Of a stretch of 64,000 bases of DNA, positions 34,985-46,900 are shown piece after piece. Position numbers and translations under genes: made by a program. The notes under the pieces are model-generated. The model had not been told where the DNA came from. It ran no database searches and worked only from the letters and a program-made list of their open reading frames with translations. This DNA comes from Lutjanus erythropterus (lineage: Eukaryota; Chordata; Actinopteri; Lutjaniformes; Lutjanidae): assembly GCA_020091685.1 (NCBI GenBank), contig CM034591.1, positions 11,604,833 to 11,668,832 of the forward strand. The letters are read 5' to 3'. How positions within the stretch are numbered: the first letter of the stretch is position 1; each line of letters starts with the position of its first letter.

Positions 34985-37433
34985 TTTATTTGTAGGCGTA
35001 TAACAGCTCTTCACACCTCATCAAACAGGCCAAACTGACATTCGCTGGTAACACCAGGACGGTGCTGACATACTGTAAGCAATGTGCATTTACCAGACTC
35101 TTCATGGCATCATTTAGATATAGTTCTTCTTCATGAGAATTACTCTGTTGAAATCCATGTTTGCCTGCAGTATTTTATGCACATCCTTTTGCTCTGATGC
35201 AGTGCATGTTAAAAGGCATGCAACGTCTCGTAACAGGTTCAGGAACACAAAGCTGTTTCATTCGCCTTGTTGCTTAAGTTACAAAGTAATGCCACAAATC
35301 ATGTGGAAAATACTGAAAACCATTATAATATTTGAAAGGGTATAAAAAGGTACTTGACTATTTACAAAATTCAAGTTAATTTTGTACAAAGTAAAAGTGC
35401 ATCAAATGTTTAAAGGTCATCCTGCGTGTTTTCCAGGATGAAAATATTAAAAGAAAAGGATTCTTGAGAGAGGATGCAGGTTTAGAAGATTCTTCTCTGT
35501 AGAAAAAAAAAAAAAGAAAAGTCTCTGTAAGTTAAAGGGATAGTTTGGATTGTCAGAAATGGGGCTATATGAGAAACTTGTCAATAGTCAGTGTATTGCC
35601 CACAGTAGATGCTGGCTGGCACGCCTCTGGTTAGGAGAAGCAGAGAGGAGTACCAGCACAGAAACTAAGCCAAGTACTGCTGTGGACAGGAAATGGTATT
35701 TTAGCCACGGTTTAAATGCTGCACATGCAGTACAGTGCCTGTGCAAAAGGAAATTTTTAACCTGTCATCAAAAAGCAGCATCAGTGGTTCCCTTCAATTC
35801 TGGGGTTTCGGTCCTCCGGGATCGTCTTTAAACATTCACAGATAGGATCACGATGAATCTATGCCCAAATAAGGCCAGACCCAACACGTCTGTGGCACAT
35901 AGAATTAGCCTATTGGTCTGCAAATCTAAACACAGGAGGTATGAATGTACAAGGTCTGAGTCCACAGCTTAGCATCCTTTCCTCCCGTGATAACAGTTAC
36001 GTCTGCTCTGTTCAGAGAGACAAGACAAAGCCCTCTGACCTTAGCTGCCATAGCAACGCGATCAAATTGTTCCCTTATTTATCTGAAAGGAGAAGACAGC
36101 TGCATCTACTGTCTAGAAGGAAGACAGTACATCTGTTAAAAATTATTGCAGACCTCTCAATGGCTCCAAGCCTTTGTATGTATACCTTACAACAAACATC
36201 TACCAAACTTTCCCTTCATACGAAGATATTTCTCTCATTCAGAGCAGTATGAGGACAAATAATCTGTTTGTTTATGCTGCAGTTTGTGGGTGGCTGACCC
36301 ACACTTTTCGGTAAAATGCTTGGACTAGGTCTGCTGCTACTTTGATCAGTTAAATTGTTTGTGTTGTGTGACTTCAGAGTTTGAAAAAGATAGTTTGGAT
36401 TCTCAAGAAGTCACACAATAACATAAACAAACTGATTTATGCAGCAGTAGACCACCGACTCCTGTTGTTCCTGTGCTGGTGGCTTTGTAGACAGCGATAT
36501 TTGGCTTATATAATAACGGTTTCCTATCAGAAAAGACAGTGAAAATATTCTAAATTTGGCGCACATTTAAAATTAAACAGATTTTTTTTAGGTTGACCTT
36601 TTTTAAGTGTCCCAAATACCTTTTGATCCAGATCCTGTCCACAGCAGTTCATTACTTAGCTTCTGTGCTGTTACTCGTCTCTGCCAACCGCCATCTACTG
36701 TAGTTAATACACTGGATATTGACAAATACCTCATACAACCCCACATCAAACGACCTGAACTATCCCTTTAAACATCATGAATCTTCTTTATACTCTGGCG
36801 ACTTTAGTTCAGTTTTGTTTCTTCATAAATTATTATGCAAGTGAGCTGAACATGTTGCAGATAAAATCTTTTAAACATCGAATTCAATATACAGTATAGT
36901 AACTTTACATTTGGGTGGAAAGTCACCCTTGAGGTTTTTCATGTATTTCAAAATTTACCATACGAGTTAAATAAATATACATCAGGAAGAGACAAAAGAG
37001 TGATTGGCTAACGCTTGCCTCGTGGGCAAATTGTGGCCTGAAATTCTTGGAGCAGATCGAGGAAAAAACTCGCTCTATTCTTCTTCTCAAACGGCCTGAA
37101 AAAGCACCAGAGCTCCAGCCCGAAGCCAAGAAAACGACAGCTCAAAGATCGGTGAGTTTACGACACGGAGGGCAGTGGAATACATAACACAAAGGAGGCC
37201 CTAATGTCGCAACAGTGCAGGAATGCTAAGTGAGTGTGACAGTGCCGACTCTGGGGGGTCAGGGGTCGTGGCGTGGGACAGATCCAGTGCACTGAACAAG
37301 CCGTGCTTCAGCGGTCATGCGGAGCTGTCTATGCGGTGCCACTGTGGTGTTGGGGAGCAGGGGGAGGTGCGTTGGTCCCTGAGTGTCGGGTCCCCTGTGG
37401 AAAAACGTGTCTGCTGGGGGCCCTCAGCCTGCG
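34985..37433 (-). other. Probable itga11 3' untranslated region with distal poly(A) signal
   Basis: No minus-strand AATAAA was seen between the stop codon and 34,990, where AATAAA (34,985-34,990 read on the minus strand) is followed by TGT-rich DNA. If it is used, the 3' UTR would be about 2.4 kb and would include a palindromic MITE (35,532-36,772). Variant signals closer to the stop cannot be ruled out. Confidence 0.35.
35532..36772. mobile_element. Palindromic MITE family P, copy 4, interrupted, in the presumed itga11 3' UTR
   Basis: The left arm starts GTTAAAGGGATAGTTTGGAT. The right arm ends CATACAACCCCACATCAAAC and AACTATCCCTTTAA. Between about 35,715 and 36,325 the sequence does not match the other copies, so it looks like an insertion or replacement. 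Confidence 0.75.
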
Positions 37434-37511
37434 TTACCGCTCTTCGGCCACTTTCCCGTTTGTCTCCTGCTCGTCCTCGTCTCTCCGCTTCTGCCTCCGG
37501 AAGAAGCCGAG
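37434..37511 (-). CDS. itga11: itga11 last exon: cytoplasmic tail and stop
   Basis: 25 codons plus [23 protein letters not shown], then VAEER. The acceptor is CTCCCAG. GFFRR is the membrane-proximal GFFKR-type motif that clasps the beta tail and binds regulatory proteins. The tail is very rich in charged residues. Confidence 0.94.
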   Translation of the reverse strand, partial: LGFFRRQKRRDEDEQETNGKVAEER

Positions 37512-40500
37512 CTGGGAGGGAGAGTAGTCAAAGACAGAGAGAGTTAGACAAGAGGTACAGCCTAACAACAGACCCTTTTCACAGCAGCCATTTTGACACA
37601 AAATAGTAGGGTAAACACAGGTGTTACCAATGATATTATGGTCCTGTTCTGTTCAGCTCAAACAGTCAGGGTGCTGCTATAGCACATGTTGGTGCACTGG
37701 AAAGGCTCTGCTACACTAAATGGAACAGGGACCTTCATGACTATCATTGCTATCTGTGTTTACCCCACTATTTTCACATCAATATGGCTGCTGTGAAAAA
37801 TGTCTTTACAAGATTGTGCATCAAAGTTCATTCTTGACCATGAGATCTGCATGTGTGATAAAGTAATATGAGTTTAAGGTCCACTTCGTAGTTTTTTCTG
37901 AGCTTTCAACTGCATCTTAAAGTGTCTGATAAGTGAAGGGACCTGACTCAGGAGATGTAAAGTTATCAGTGTTACACAGTAATCCTACACTCATGTGGCA
38001 TTTGGAAAAATTGAAAAGATTTCTTCTCAACTTGGAAAATTCTCGTGAACGCCCGCTCAAGTTGGAACAACAACTCGCAAAGTCAGGGAATATTTTGTTA
38101 CAGGACTTGTTGAGTGGTTGTCTGTTGCTGTCATACACACAGATATATGGTGGATTAAAGGAAATAAAAGTGGATTAAAGGTTGATAACTTTTTATTAAT
38201 TCACATACTGCACATACATTCTTTGCTTGTGTAATTTGTAACATGGTATCAGGTTGTTACTGTTAGTGGCTGTCCACATAGAGTGACCTAGATAAGTTAG
38301 AAAGGTTATTTGTAAGCAACCCTTTTGCGTAAAGCAATATTTTCAGTGGTTTAAAGGGAGAGCAGAGTTCATGTAGTTTTCACATCACCACTTAAAAGTC
38401 AAGACCATCCGAGGAGCATGTGAATGCAGGATTTGTTCATTTGAGCAACTTCCATGAGATGAAGCTTGTGAGACAGTCGACCAAAAAAGGCAATGCAAAG
38501 TTGACCTTAAGTTGAGGGTTCTTTGTCACAAATATAAAGATGTGTTTTCATAATATTTACAGCTTTAGAACCAAACAAGGTGAAGATGCATTTAACTGCT
38601 ATGAACCATAACTGCAAAATCATTTTTTTCTGCAAATGTTCTTTGATTTACTTCACTGAAGACCCTGAACTGCAGCACAGGTGTTTTCAGTTACTCTCAC
38701 TGGAGCTCTGTTCTGCTTCTTTTGCACGACTGAATAAGTGTGTTACGTTAACAAACATCTCTTGGTCTCTTTTTGCAAATAGTCTTTATTATCCTTCCTG
38801 TGAACTTTTGCATAGTCACTGGTCAGTATGTTGCACATTCCTTCACAAACTGCACAGCTCTTTCATGTAAATAACGGTCACATAGTACTTAATCTTTTAT
38901 TGTTTTTATAATATTTTCACATATACTACTGTCACTTTACCAGTTTCTATTGATGCTTCTTAACTTGCAGTGCTTGCTATCAAAGTTATTTATATTTTTC
39001 AAATATTATTTTGACTGTTCTGCACCGATATACCCAAGCAAAGTCCTTATAAGTGAAAACCTATTTGGCAATAAACCAGATTCAGATGGAGTCCGTGTCC
39101 TGATAAGAACAATAAAGGTGTGATTTATCAAACCCAAACAGGTTCAGCAAGTTAACAGGAGACTGAGGGAGATGCCAATGAAATAGTCTACACACAACCA
39201 CACAGCAAAAATAACAAAAAAAACACCTAAATTACCTAAAATCTATTTTCTCCTTTTTCATGACACACTGAACAACATTAACAGGAAACAACTTTGTGTT
39301 TGAAAGATACAATATACAATTCAACCATCTTGGCCTAGTTGTTGAGTTTCCATGTGTAACTTTGATGTGAAAGGATGATGACAGTGTCTTATAAACATCG
39401 ACAATTCAATCCCCAAGCTTTGCCTCCAGGGAAAAGCATGATTTTTTTTTCTTTGGTTGCCTGGAGTTAGATTGTATGTTTCAGTCAATGGCTCCTGTGT
39501 TGACCATGAATGTGAGACGGTCTTTATTGATCGTCTGACCTTTAACTTCAAAACAATGTTCTACATCCGGTACAGTTGTGCCATTATTTCATTAACGATG
39601 TAAAGAACTCACATGCTTTAACTGTTCAGTTTCATGTATTTCTTCTCTCCAGGGGTAGACACTGGACAACGATGCAGCTAAACTCTTGTTTTCATTCTGT
39701 CAGTTAATAGTATCGCTGTTTTTACTTCTATTTACAGATGTTATTTTATTTTCTACCAGTGGGTGGCAGCGTAAGCCTTCACTAAAGTACTGCTGTGACA
39801 GTAGTTTAGGCTTAAATAGGCTCTATGACTACAGATAAGATTAGGGGAACCAAATTACTTTGGAATACAACAATGAGCTATTCCCTACTGTAAATGAAAC
39901 CAGCAGAACTGAGGCAGTCTCAACAAAGACACACAGTATGTCTTAATGTAATTAGCTCTAATAATTCAGAATCTTTTTTCCGTTAATGTTTAATAACTGT
40001 GCATGATACGATGACTTACCTTCCATAGAGCGAGACTCAGCAGGGCTAACAATAAGAGTCCTCCCAGCGTGCTGCCAATGATGATCCAGGTAGGGATTCT
40101 GTAATCTCCCTCCTTCCTGATCTCCAATATTATCTATGGGCAACAGAAGACAATATTTTTAACATTAGATTAGAAAATCTAATTTCTTTTTGAGATACTC
40201 ACTGAACTCAGAGAGATTATTTGTTCATATTACTGAGCAATATCTCTAAGATTAGATCAGTCCTGTCCTTCAGTAACACAGAGAAACTTAAATATCTTCA
40301 CACTTTAATTACTTTAACACTGTTTACTTGCGTGAACAGCTGAGCTATGGAACAGCTCCAAATTGTATAAAACTCAGCTGTCAACAAAATGACTCTCTCA
40401 CATCACACCAATTTTGTCTGCACTGGCTTCCAGTCCCTTTTGGTATCCATTTTAAAGTGCTTTTAATAATATACCAGGCTAAGAATGATCTGGTGCCAGC

Positions 40501-40883
40501 GTATAAAACTGAGCCCCTCATACCGTACTGTCCAAACAGGCCCCTCAGGTCTGTTAGTCTGGATCTTATTCCAGAGTCCAGGTTAAAAACAGGTGTTTGA
40601 GCCTTTGCAGTTCTGGTGACTCGTCTGTGGAACAGCCCTCCACAGCTGAGCAACTGAATCTGGTGCTGTTTTTAAATCTGGTCTTAAAACATACTTTTAT
40701 AGAAAGGCTTTTCCTCACAGCTGACAGACTACATTTCTGTGGTTAGAAGCTACAGCTGTGAACTCTTGGTTTCTATTTCTTTCATTAAGACTTTTTATGT
40801 TTTTTTATGTGTGTGTATATATATGTATATATATATACACACACATAAAAAAAAATATATATATATATATATATAAATGTATA

Positions 40884-40939
<56 letters not shown>

Positions 40940-43900
40940 TTATGACTGTACAAAAGATATACCTGTAAAAATATCAAAATATTAAAAAAGTGCATATAAT
41001 ACAGTAATACCAGTATGTATAATTATAGATTGTGTTTGTGTAAATTTACACTAAAGATGACACAACCGTTATTATCACTCTGCCAAGAGATAATAAAGAT
41101 TATACAGGGGTACAAATCCAGACATTTGTTACTTTAGTTATAGTCAGTACAATGATACTTGCTGAAAGAAAGATAGATAATAACTTTTACTGTAAGGGAT
41201 CATATGTTTTTTCTTTCATAACACACATTTTTATAACAAGATTACTACTACTGTCATACATTTAGAGCCTACGTCAGCTGAGAGAAAATAGCAGTGTATT
41301 TTCTCATAAAAGCAAAATCAAGACACACTGCATGACTGTTCGTACTGGCCAATAGATGGCAGCAAAGATCAGTGTATGACTTCAGACTTTTACATGTTGT
41401 GCTGCTGGTCCTTTCGGTCCCTGAGCACCACACAGCATGTGTGCTCCAATACCAACTTTAACTGTCTGATTCCAGTTATACAGTGCCACAATCATTTGTG
41501 CCAAAGCCCACTGATATCTTTTTATAAAGCAGTTAGTGTTAGATAAACCGTGACATCACAGATATTATACTATTTTTATACTTTCAGTCCATGTAAATAA
41601 GTTTTAAAGACTGATCTGGTCTCTTTCAGCACAACACGTCATATTTCCAAATGAAGAGAATAAATATCAGAGAGAGGCTAAAAATGATCACATTATGATG
41701 AGCTCAGATTTGAGTCGGGTCAAACCCAGGACAGAGGCAGTTTACAGTATTAGTTGTTGTTGACTCACATGTCTGACAGGCCTCTCTTCATGTAAAAACA
41801 TGGGGCTGGAGGAGGGGAGCTCCACTGATGCACTGGTTACAATTTCCAAGATTTTAAACTTCAGCTGGAGAGGAAATGAAAACATGCAGCCAGTTCTCAC
41901 AAACACATCACACAGCTGAAAGACTACAAAGCTGCTGTTGCTACAGAGTCAAAGCAGAAAAACAGTCAAATGAATGATGATGTTGTTATAAAGCTGGCTA
42001 TCTCCAGCTTTATGCATGCATGTTTGGGGTTTTATACTCACTGCGTGTAGCGTATCTATTCGCAGGGCTCCTGCGATTCTGACTGCGATTTCTCTGTAGG
42101 AGGCCACATTGACAGTGCATTGGATGGGCAGAGTTAAGGTGTTGGACTGGTTCTGTGTGAAGAAACCAGACATCAGCCTTTCAGAAAACAATCACCTAAC
42201 ACAACACTGGAAATAAAAATCCTGTTTGAGAATTAATTTGGTTGGTTTGTACTTTACCAAACGGGAGAAGCGTGAAAGATCCTCAGGTGACGACCTGCTC
42301 TGTGCCACATGCTGAGGTGGTAAACAGTGCGTACCATCTCTCTGAGGTGTGACAGGAGAGTAAGATTAACAGTTAATATGTTCAACCTTATGTCTGCAGA
42401 GACAGCATGAAATATCTGATGAGTTGATGTGTATTTGCATTGAATTACAACCAAAAAGTAAAATGGCCCCAGGCTCTGTAACTGCAGGAATAGCTTAACA
42501 TCCTGGGACATAAGACAAGATCAATACCAACCTCATGTCTGTATGTTAAGTATGATGCTTTTTGCCTACCAGCACCTAAAAGGTGTCCTACAACCACTAT
42601 ACAAACTCTTTAAAGCAAGTTTAAATGCTTTCGTTTACTCTGACTAACCCTAGCCAACGCACGTACAAACTATTTTTTTATTATGGTGTCTTCTACATTA
42701 ACAATAAACCTTATACATATAGTTTTAGCCTTTTTGCATATTATGCATGTATCCATCAAGTGCATATTTAAGACCAGTTTTAGGGTTCCTGTATTACAAT
42801 GAGTCGGCTAAAAACATTTTAAAAATCAGCTGGAGGTGCTTGTTTAGTAGCAAAGCACCAGAGAGTATGAGAGAGAGTCAGCTGGAGACAATGTTTCCCA
42901 ATTCACTGAGCTAACGTTAGCTTTAGTAGCTAGCTAAGGGACTAAATCTATGTTCCCAGGGTCCTATGTTCCATGTTCTAAGCCTTAACCCCCAAATCCT
43001 CACCCATTATGTGCTATATAGTATTGAGGAACATAGAACCCTGGGAACATGATACCCTTTGTCATGCTCCCCATTATATGCCATTTCAATGTGGGGAACA
43101 TAGGACCCTGGGAGCATAGGAATGACCCTGCCAGCTAGCTTGCTAGAGCTGACTAAATCTACTAGTGAGAGTTATTATTTCAGCCAGTAAACTTAATCTA
43201 CTAGAAACAGGAAGTCTGTGTACCTGAAATCAGGGACCCACTGCTTCAAAAATAACTGTCTTAAAGAGGGGCGGGGCCTGGTATCAGTTAATTAAGCTTA
43301 ATTAAGCAACATTAACTAAAAGGGGCAGGGCTTAACTGATGCTAAATTAACCTTGACAGTTTATTCTAGTGGTGATGTTATTTTTCACGAAAGCTCACAT
43401 TCTTTTCAATGGCTCTTTGGTGTGAACAAAGGGAGCTGAGTTGTACTTTTTGGCGGCTGCCTTCTTTATCCTTGTACCCAAATTTCACTGCCTGCTCTAA
43501 ATCAACTTTCTTTTATGAGAACAGTGAGAACTGCATTCAAAGCAAGGCAACTTTATTTAATGGATTTCATACAGACGGTAAAGTCAAAGTTGTAAATTCA
43601 CAGACAAAGCAGGGCAGAGTGCAATGTTTACAGTGCAGATCGCTGACATTCAGTCTGACAATACGAGTGATTTAATGATGCTAAACTTAGTCCACTCATG
43701 TGAGATGAAGTTATATTGGTGGGATGTCTGAGTTTGAATCTGATCCAAATCTTACCCTATCATTATCCTAGTAATTATTTTGCAGATAAACCTAGTAACC
43801 CCTGCCCCCTACGGATGAATGGTTCTCGGAAAGGAACAGAACCATAACATCTGGCTCCCTTCACCTTGTGTACTTGGAAAAAGAATCTCAGTTAAAGGTG

Positions 43901-46900
43901 AAGTAACTTTACTATCTATTACACAACAAATTTGCAAACATTAACCACCAGAAGTTACTGTTACCACGCAGCAGCAGTAAAGCCCATCAGTATATTTAAT
44001 AGAGCAGGAGTTTGTTTTATTAAAATCAACTTTTCATTTTTAAAAAGAAGAATGTGTTATTTTCAATAGAAAGTCTTTATAAATCACAGAGACTACCCCC
44101 CACGCTCACCTGGTCAATATAAAAGTCAGATATCTGCAGGAGTTGGTTCCCATTTTTCGTCATTTCTGGGATTTCAATGTTCAGCTGCAGATCCTTTACT
44201 GGAAAGTAGCCGAGGTTCTGGATCTGAGACAACATGGAGTAAATTATTTCAAAGCAGTGTTTTCCTCCACAGTAAATTTAAGTTACGGTGATGATGCTCT
44301 TGGCTCTCACCTGGAAAGTGAAGTTGAAAGGAGGACCGATAATTCCAGGCTCCTCCAGAGACAGCTCCGATTTGATCTCATACCGTGTCGGATTTGAATC
44401 CCTTTTGAAGTAAAGAAAAAACAAGAAAAAGTTGTACGTAAGAAGCAATTATCTTCTTTTCATCTTGGCTTTAAAGCATATGTTGTTAAGTTCAATATGT
44501 AGTAATGCAGTTCTCATTCCAGCTACAGTATCTGCAACTTACTTTCCCACACTGATATTACTCAGTATTTTCCAAATGCCATTAAATCACTTTGTTCCGG
44601 TTACTTGCACTTCTAAGTTCACTGCTTTTAAAATCACCTCAACATGCATCATTTGGTAACAATGAGAAACGGACAGACCTGGTGAAGAGAAGGTCTCCCT
44701 CGTATTTCAGCGAGTAATAGATATCGTTGAAATTATCAGCTGTGCTCACTTCCTCGCCATCACTGTTGAGAGAAATAGACCAAAATATTCAAAGAACGTG
44801 AACAATGATAACACACCAGCTGAAAATATTTATCCTTATCTTAAAAGAATAGTTTGGATTTTTTTTTAAGTGGGGTTATATGAAGTACTTGTCTATAGTC
44901 AGTGTATTACCTACAGTAGACAGCGGTTGGCAGGAAGCTAAGCAATATACTGCTGGGGACGGGGTCAGCTGCAAAATGTATTTTAGTCGCCTAAAAAATG
45001 TACAGCTAAAAACAAAAGCACTTTTGGTTTAACTGTATACTATATTTAGAACACTTTTACTGCTTTAACTTGCTGTCAGACAGCCTTTTTTGGGAAACTG
45101 TCATTATATAAGCCAAATATCGCTCCCGCCAAAGCAACCAGTCTTCATTAGTAAAACCAGTAATTTTACCTCACCAGACTCAGGAGTTGCTGGCATGGTT
45201 GCTGGTACTATAGAGAAGTGGAGACGGTGTTGGAGGCAGGCCTCCATTCATTCCTATGAGAGCTGCTCCGTGGCACAGGAGGCCAACTTCAGTGTCGGCG
45301 CTTCTGCATATGTTTCTGAATTGTGTGGCGCATAGAAGTACAGATGAGTCTTTCCACTTTACAGATGAGCTGCTAACTTTCAGTTTAGTCTCTGTTAACT
45401 TGAATAGGATAAAATGATTTAATTGCATGGTTCTTTGAGACTTTCTAAATGTTACTGCCCGAATGAAGTGAATTCTGAAATGAGTCATTTTGTGGGGGTT
45501 GTAACAGGCAAACATTTTAGACATTTTAAACCAGCTTCTTTCACAATATAAATCGATTTTGGCCACAGTGCATCATATAACATTGTCATTAAATTTTTTT
45601 AGGTTACAAAAATACATTTTGCTCCTGCCCCCATCCACAGCAGTACATTGCTTAGCTTCCTACACTGGCACTCCTGCTGCCTCTCCAAAGTTGGTGCCTG
45701 TCGACCGTCACCGTAGGTAAAACACTGACTATGGACACGTACTTCATACAGTGGCACTTAAAAAATGTGAAAGTGAATGGTGACAAAATTGCTGGCTTGT
45801 TATTTTTTCGGGTGTCTTGGTTGATCATTTGCATCAGTCACAAATGACAGTTATGATCAGACCCCTCTCCATGCAAAGAGGAGTGGTATTTAGATATCAA
45901 TCAGTTTAAACACAAATTTTAAATTTATGTTCATACCTGCCAGCCTCCAGGATAACCCTGACGTGGTCTAGGAAGACAGAACGACTGAACTCAAACTCCA
46001 AACGAAATGTTACCTACAGAGAGGGGAAAATGGGAGAATAAAAAACTCATTTATTACATGGTCTAAAAATAATCCTTTAGTCTTTTATCAGGTTGTCATT
46101 ACATTTTTATTACAAAAACACTAAAAGCAAAGGTCAAAAGCTCCATGTGCTACTGTATATACCCTTCCCAACAGTAAAGTTCCTGCATTGAGGATAAAGG
46201 AGTAAATCCTGCAATAACCTGCTGCAAGTCTCAGGCTTTGACCCCAGGCAGTCGGCTGCACAGTTGGTGCTGCTTAAAGAGAGCCAGGGAATTTCCCCCT
46301 AGTTGAGGACAATGCCATAAATACAAATCAACATGACAACACACACAGACAAATACCCGGTTACAGTAAGAGTTAGATTCAGGGTAAAATATAAGCAAAG
46401 AGACAGAAAAGAGAAAAAAGAATACAGACGGATACAGAAGAGACAGAAAACAGGAAAAAAAAAACTGTAGAGGAATTCTAAACAAAAACAGAGAAAGGAC
46501 CCGAGTCAGGAGAGGTGAGGTAAGGAGAGGAGAAGAGAGGTAAGGAGGATATTTAGTAGATCTGTGTGAGATATAACTTATAGAACTTTGGAACTTATAA
46601 GTACTATGACAGTCAATCCACATACAAGATCCTTAGTACAGGGTATCTCAAATCTATTACTCAAAAGTCTGCGGCTGATTTTTATTCAAGGTAAGTGGTC
46701 CAGAATGACTGGCGCCAACAAAATAATGTTTAATCAACTCACTTATAACTTTTACGCAACATAAATTCAGGTTCCAGACAGTTAAGATAGTCAAAATGCA
46801 GTGTGAGAAAAGGCAGTTCAGGAGCCGACAGCAAATTGTCTTGTGTTAAAGTTAAAGCTAATGATAAGGAAATAAGCCACATTAAAACCACTTTCATCCG

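Noticed and set aside
40758-40995. Frames with IYIYIY runs on both strands
   Set aside because: They are translations of the AT microsatellite.
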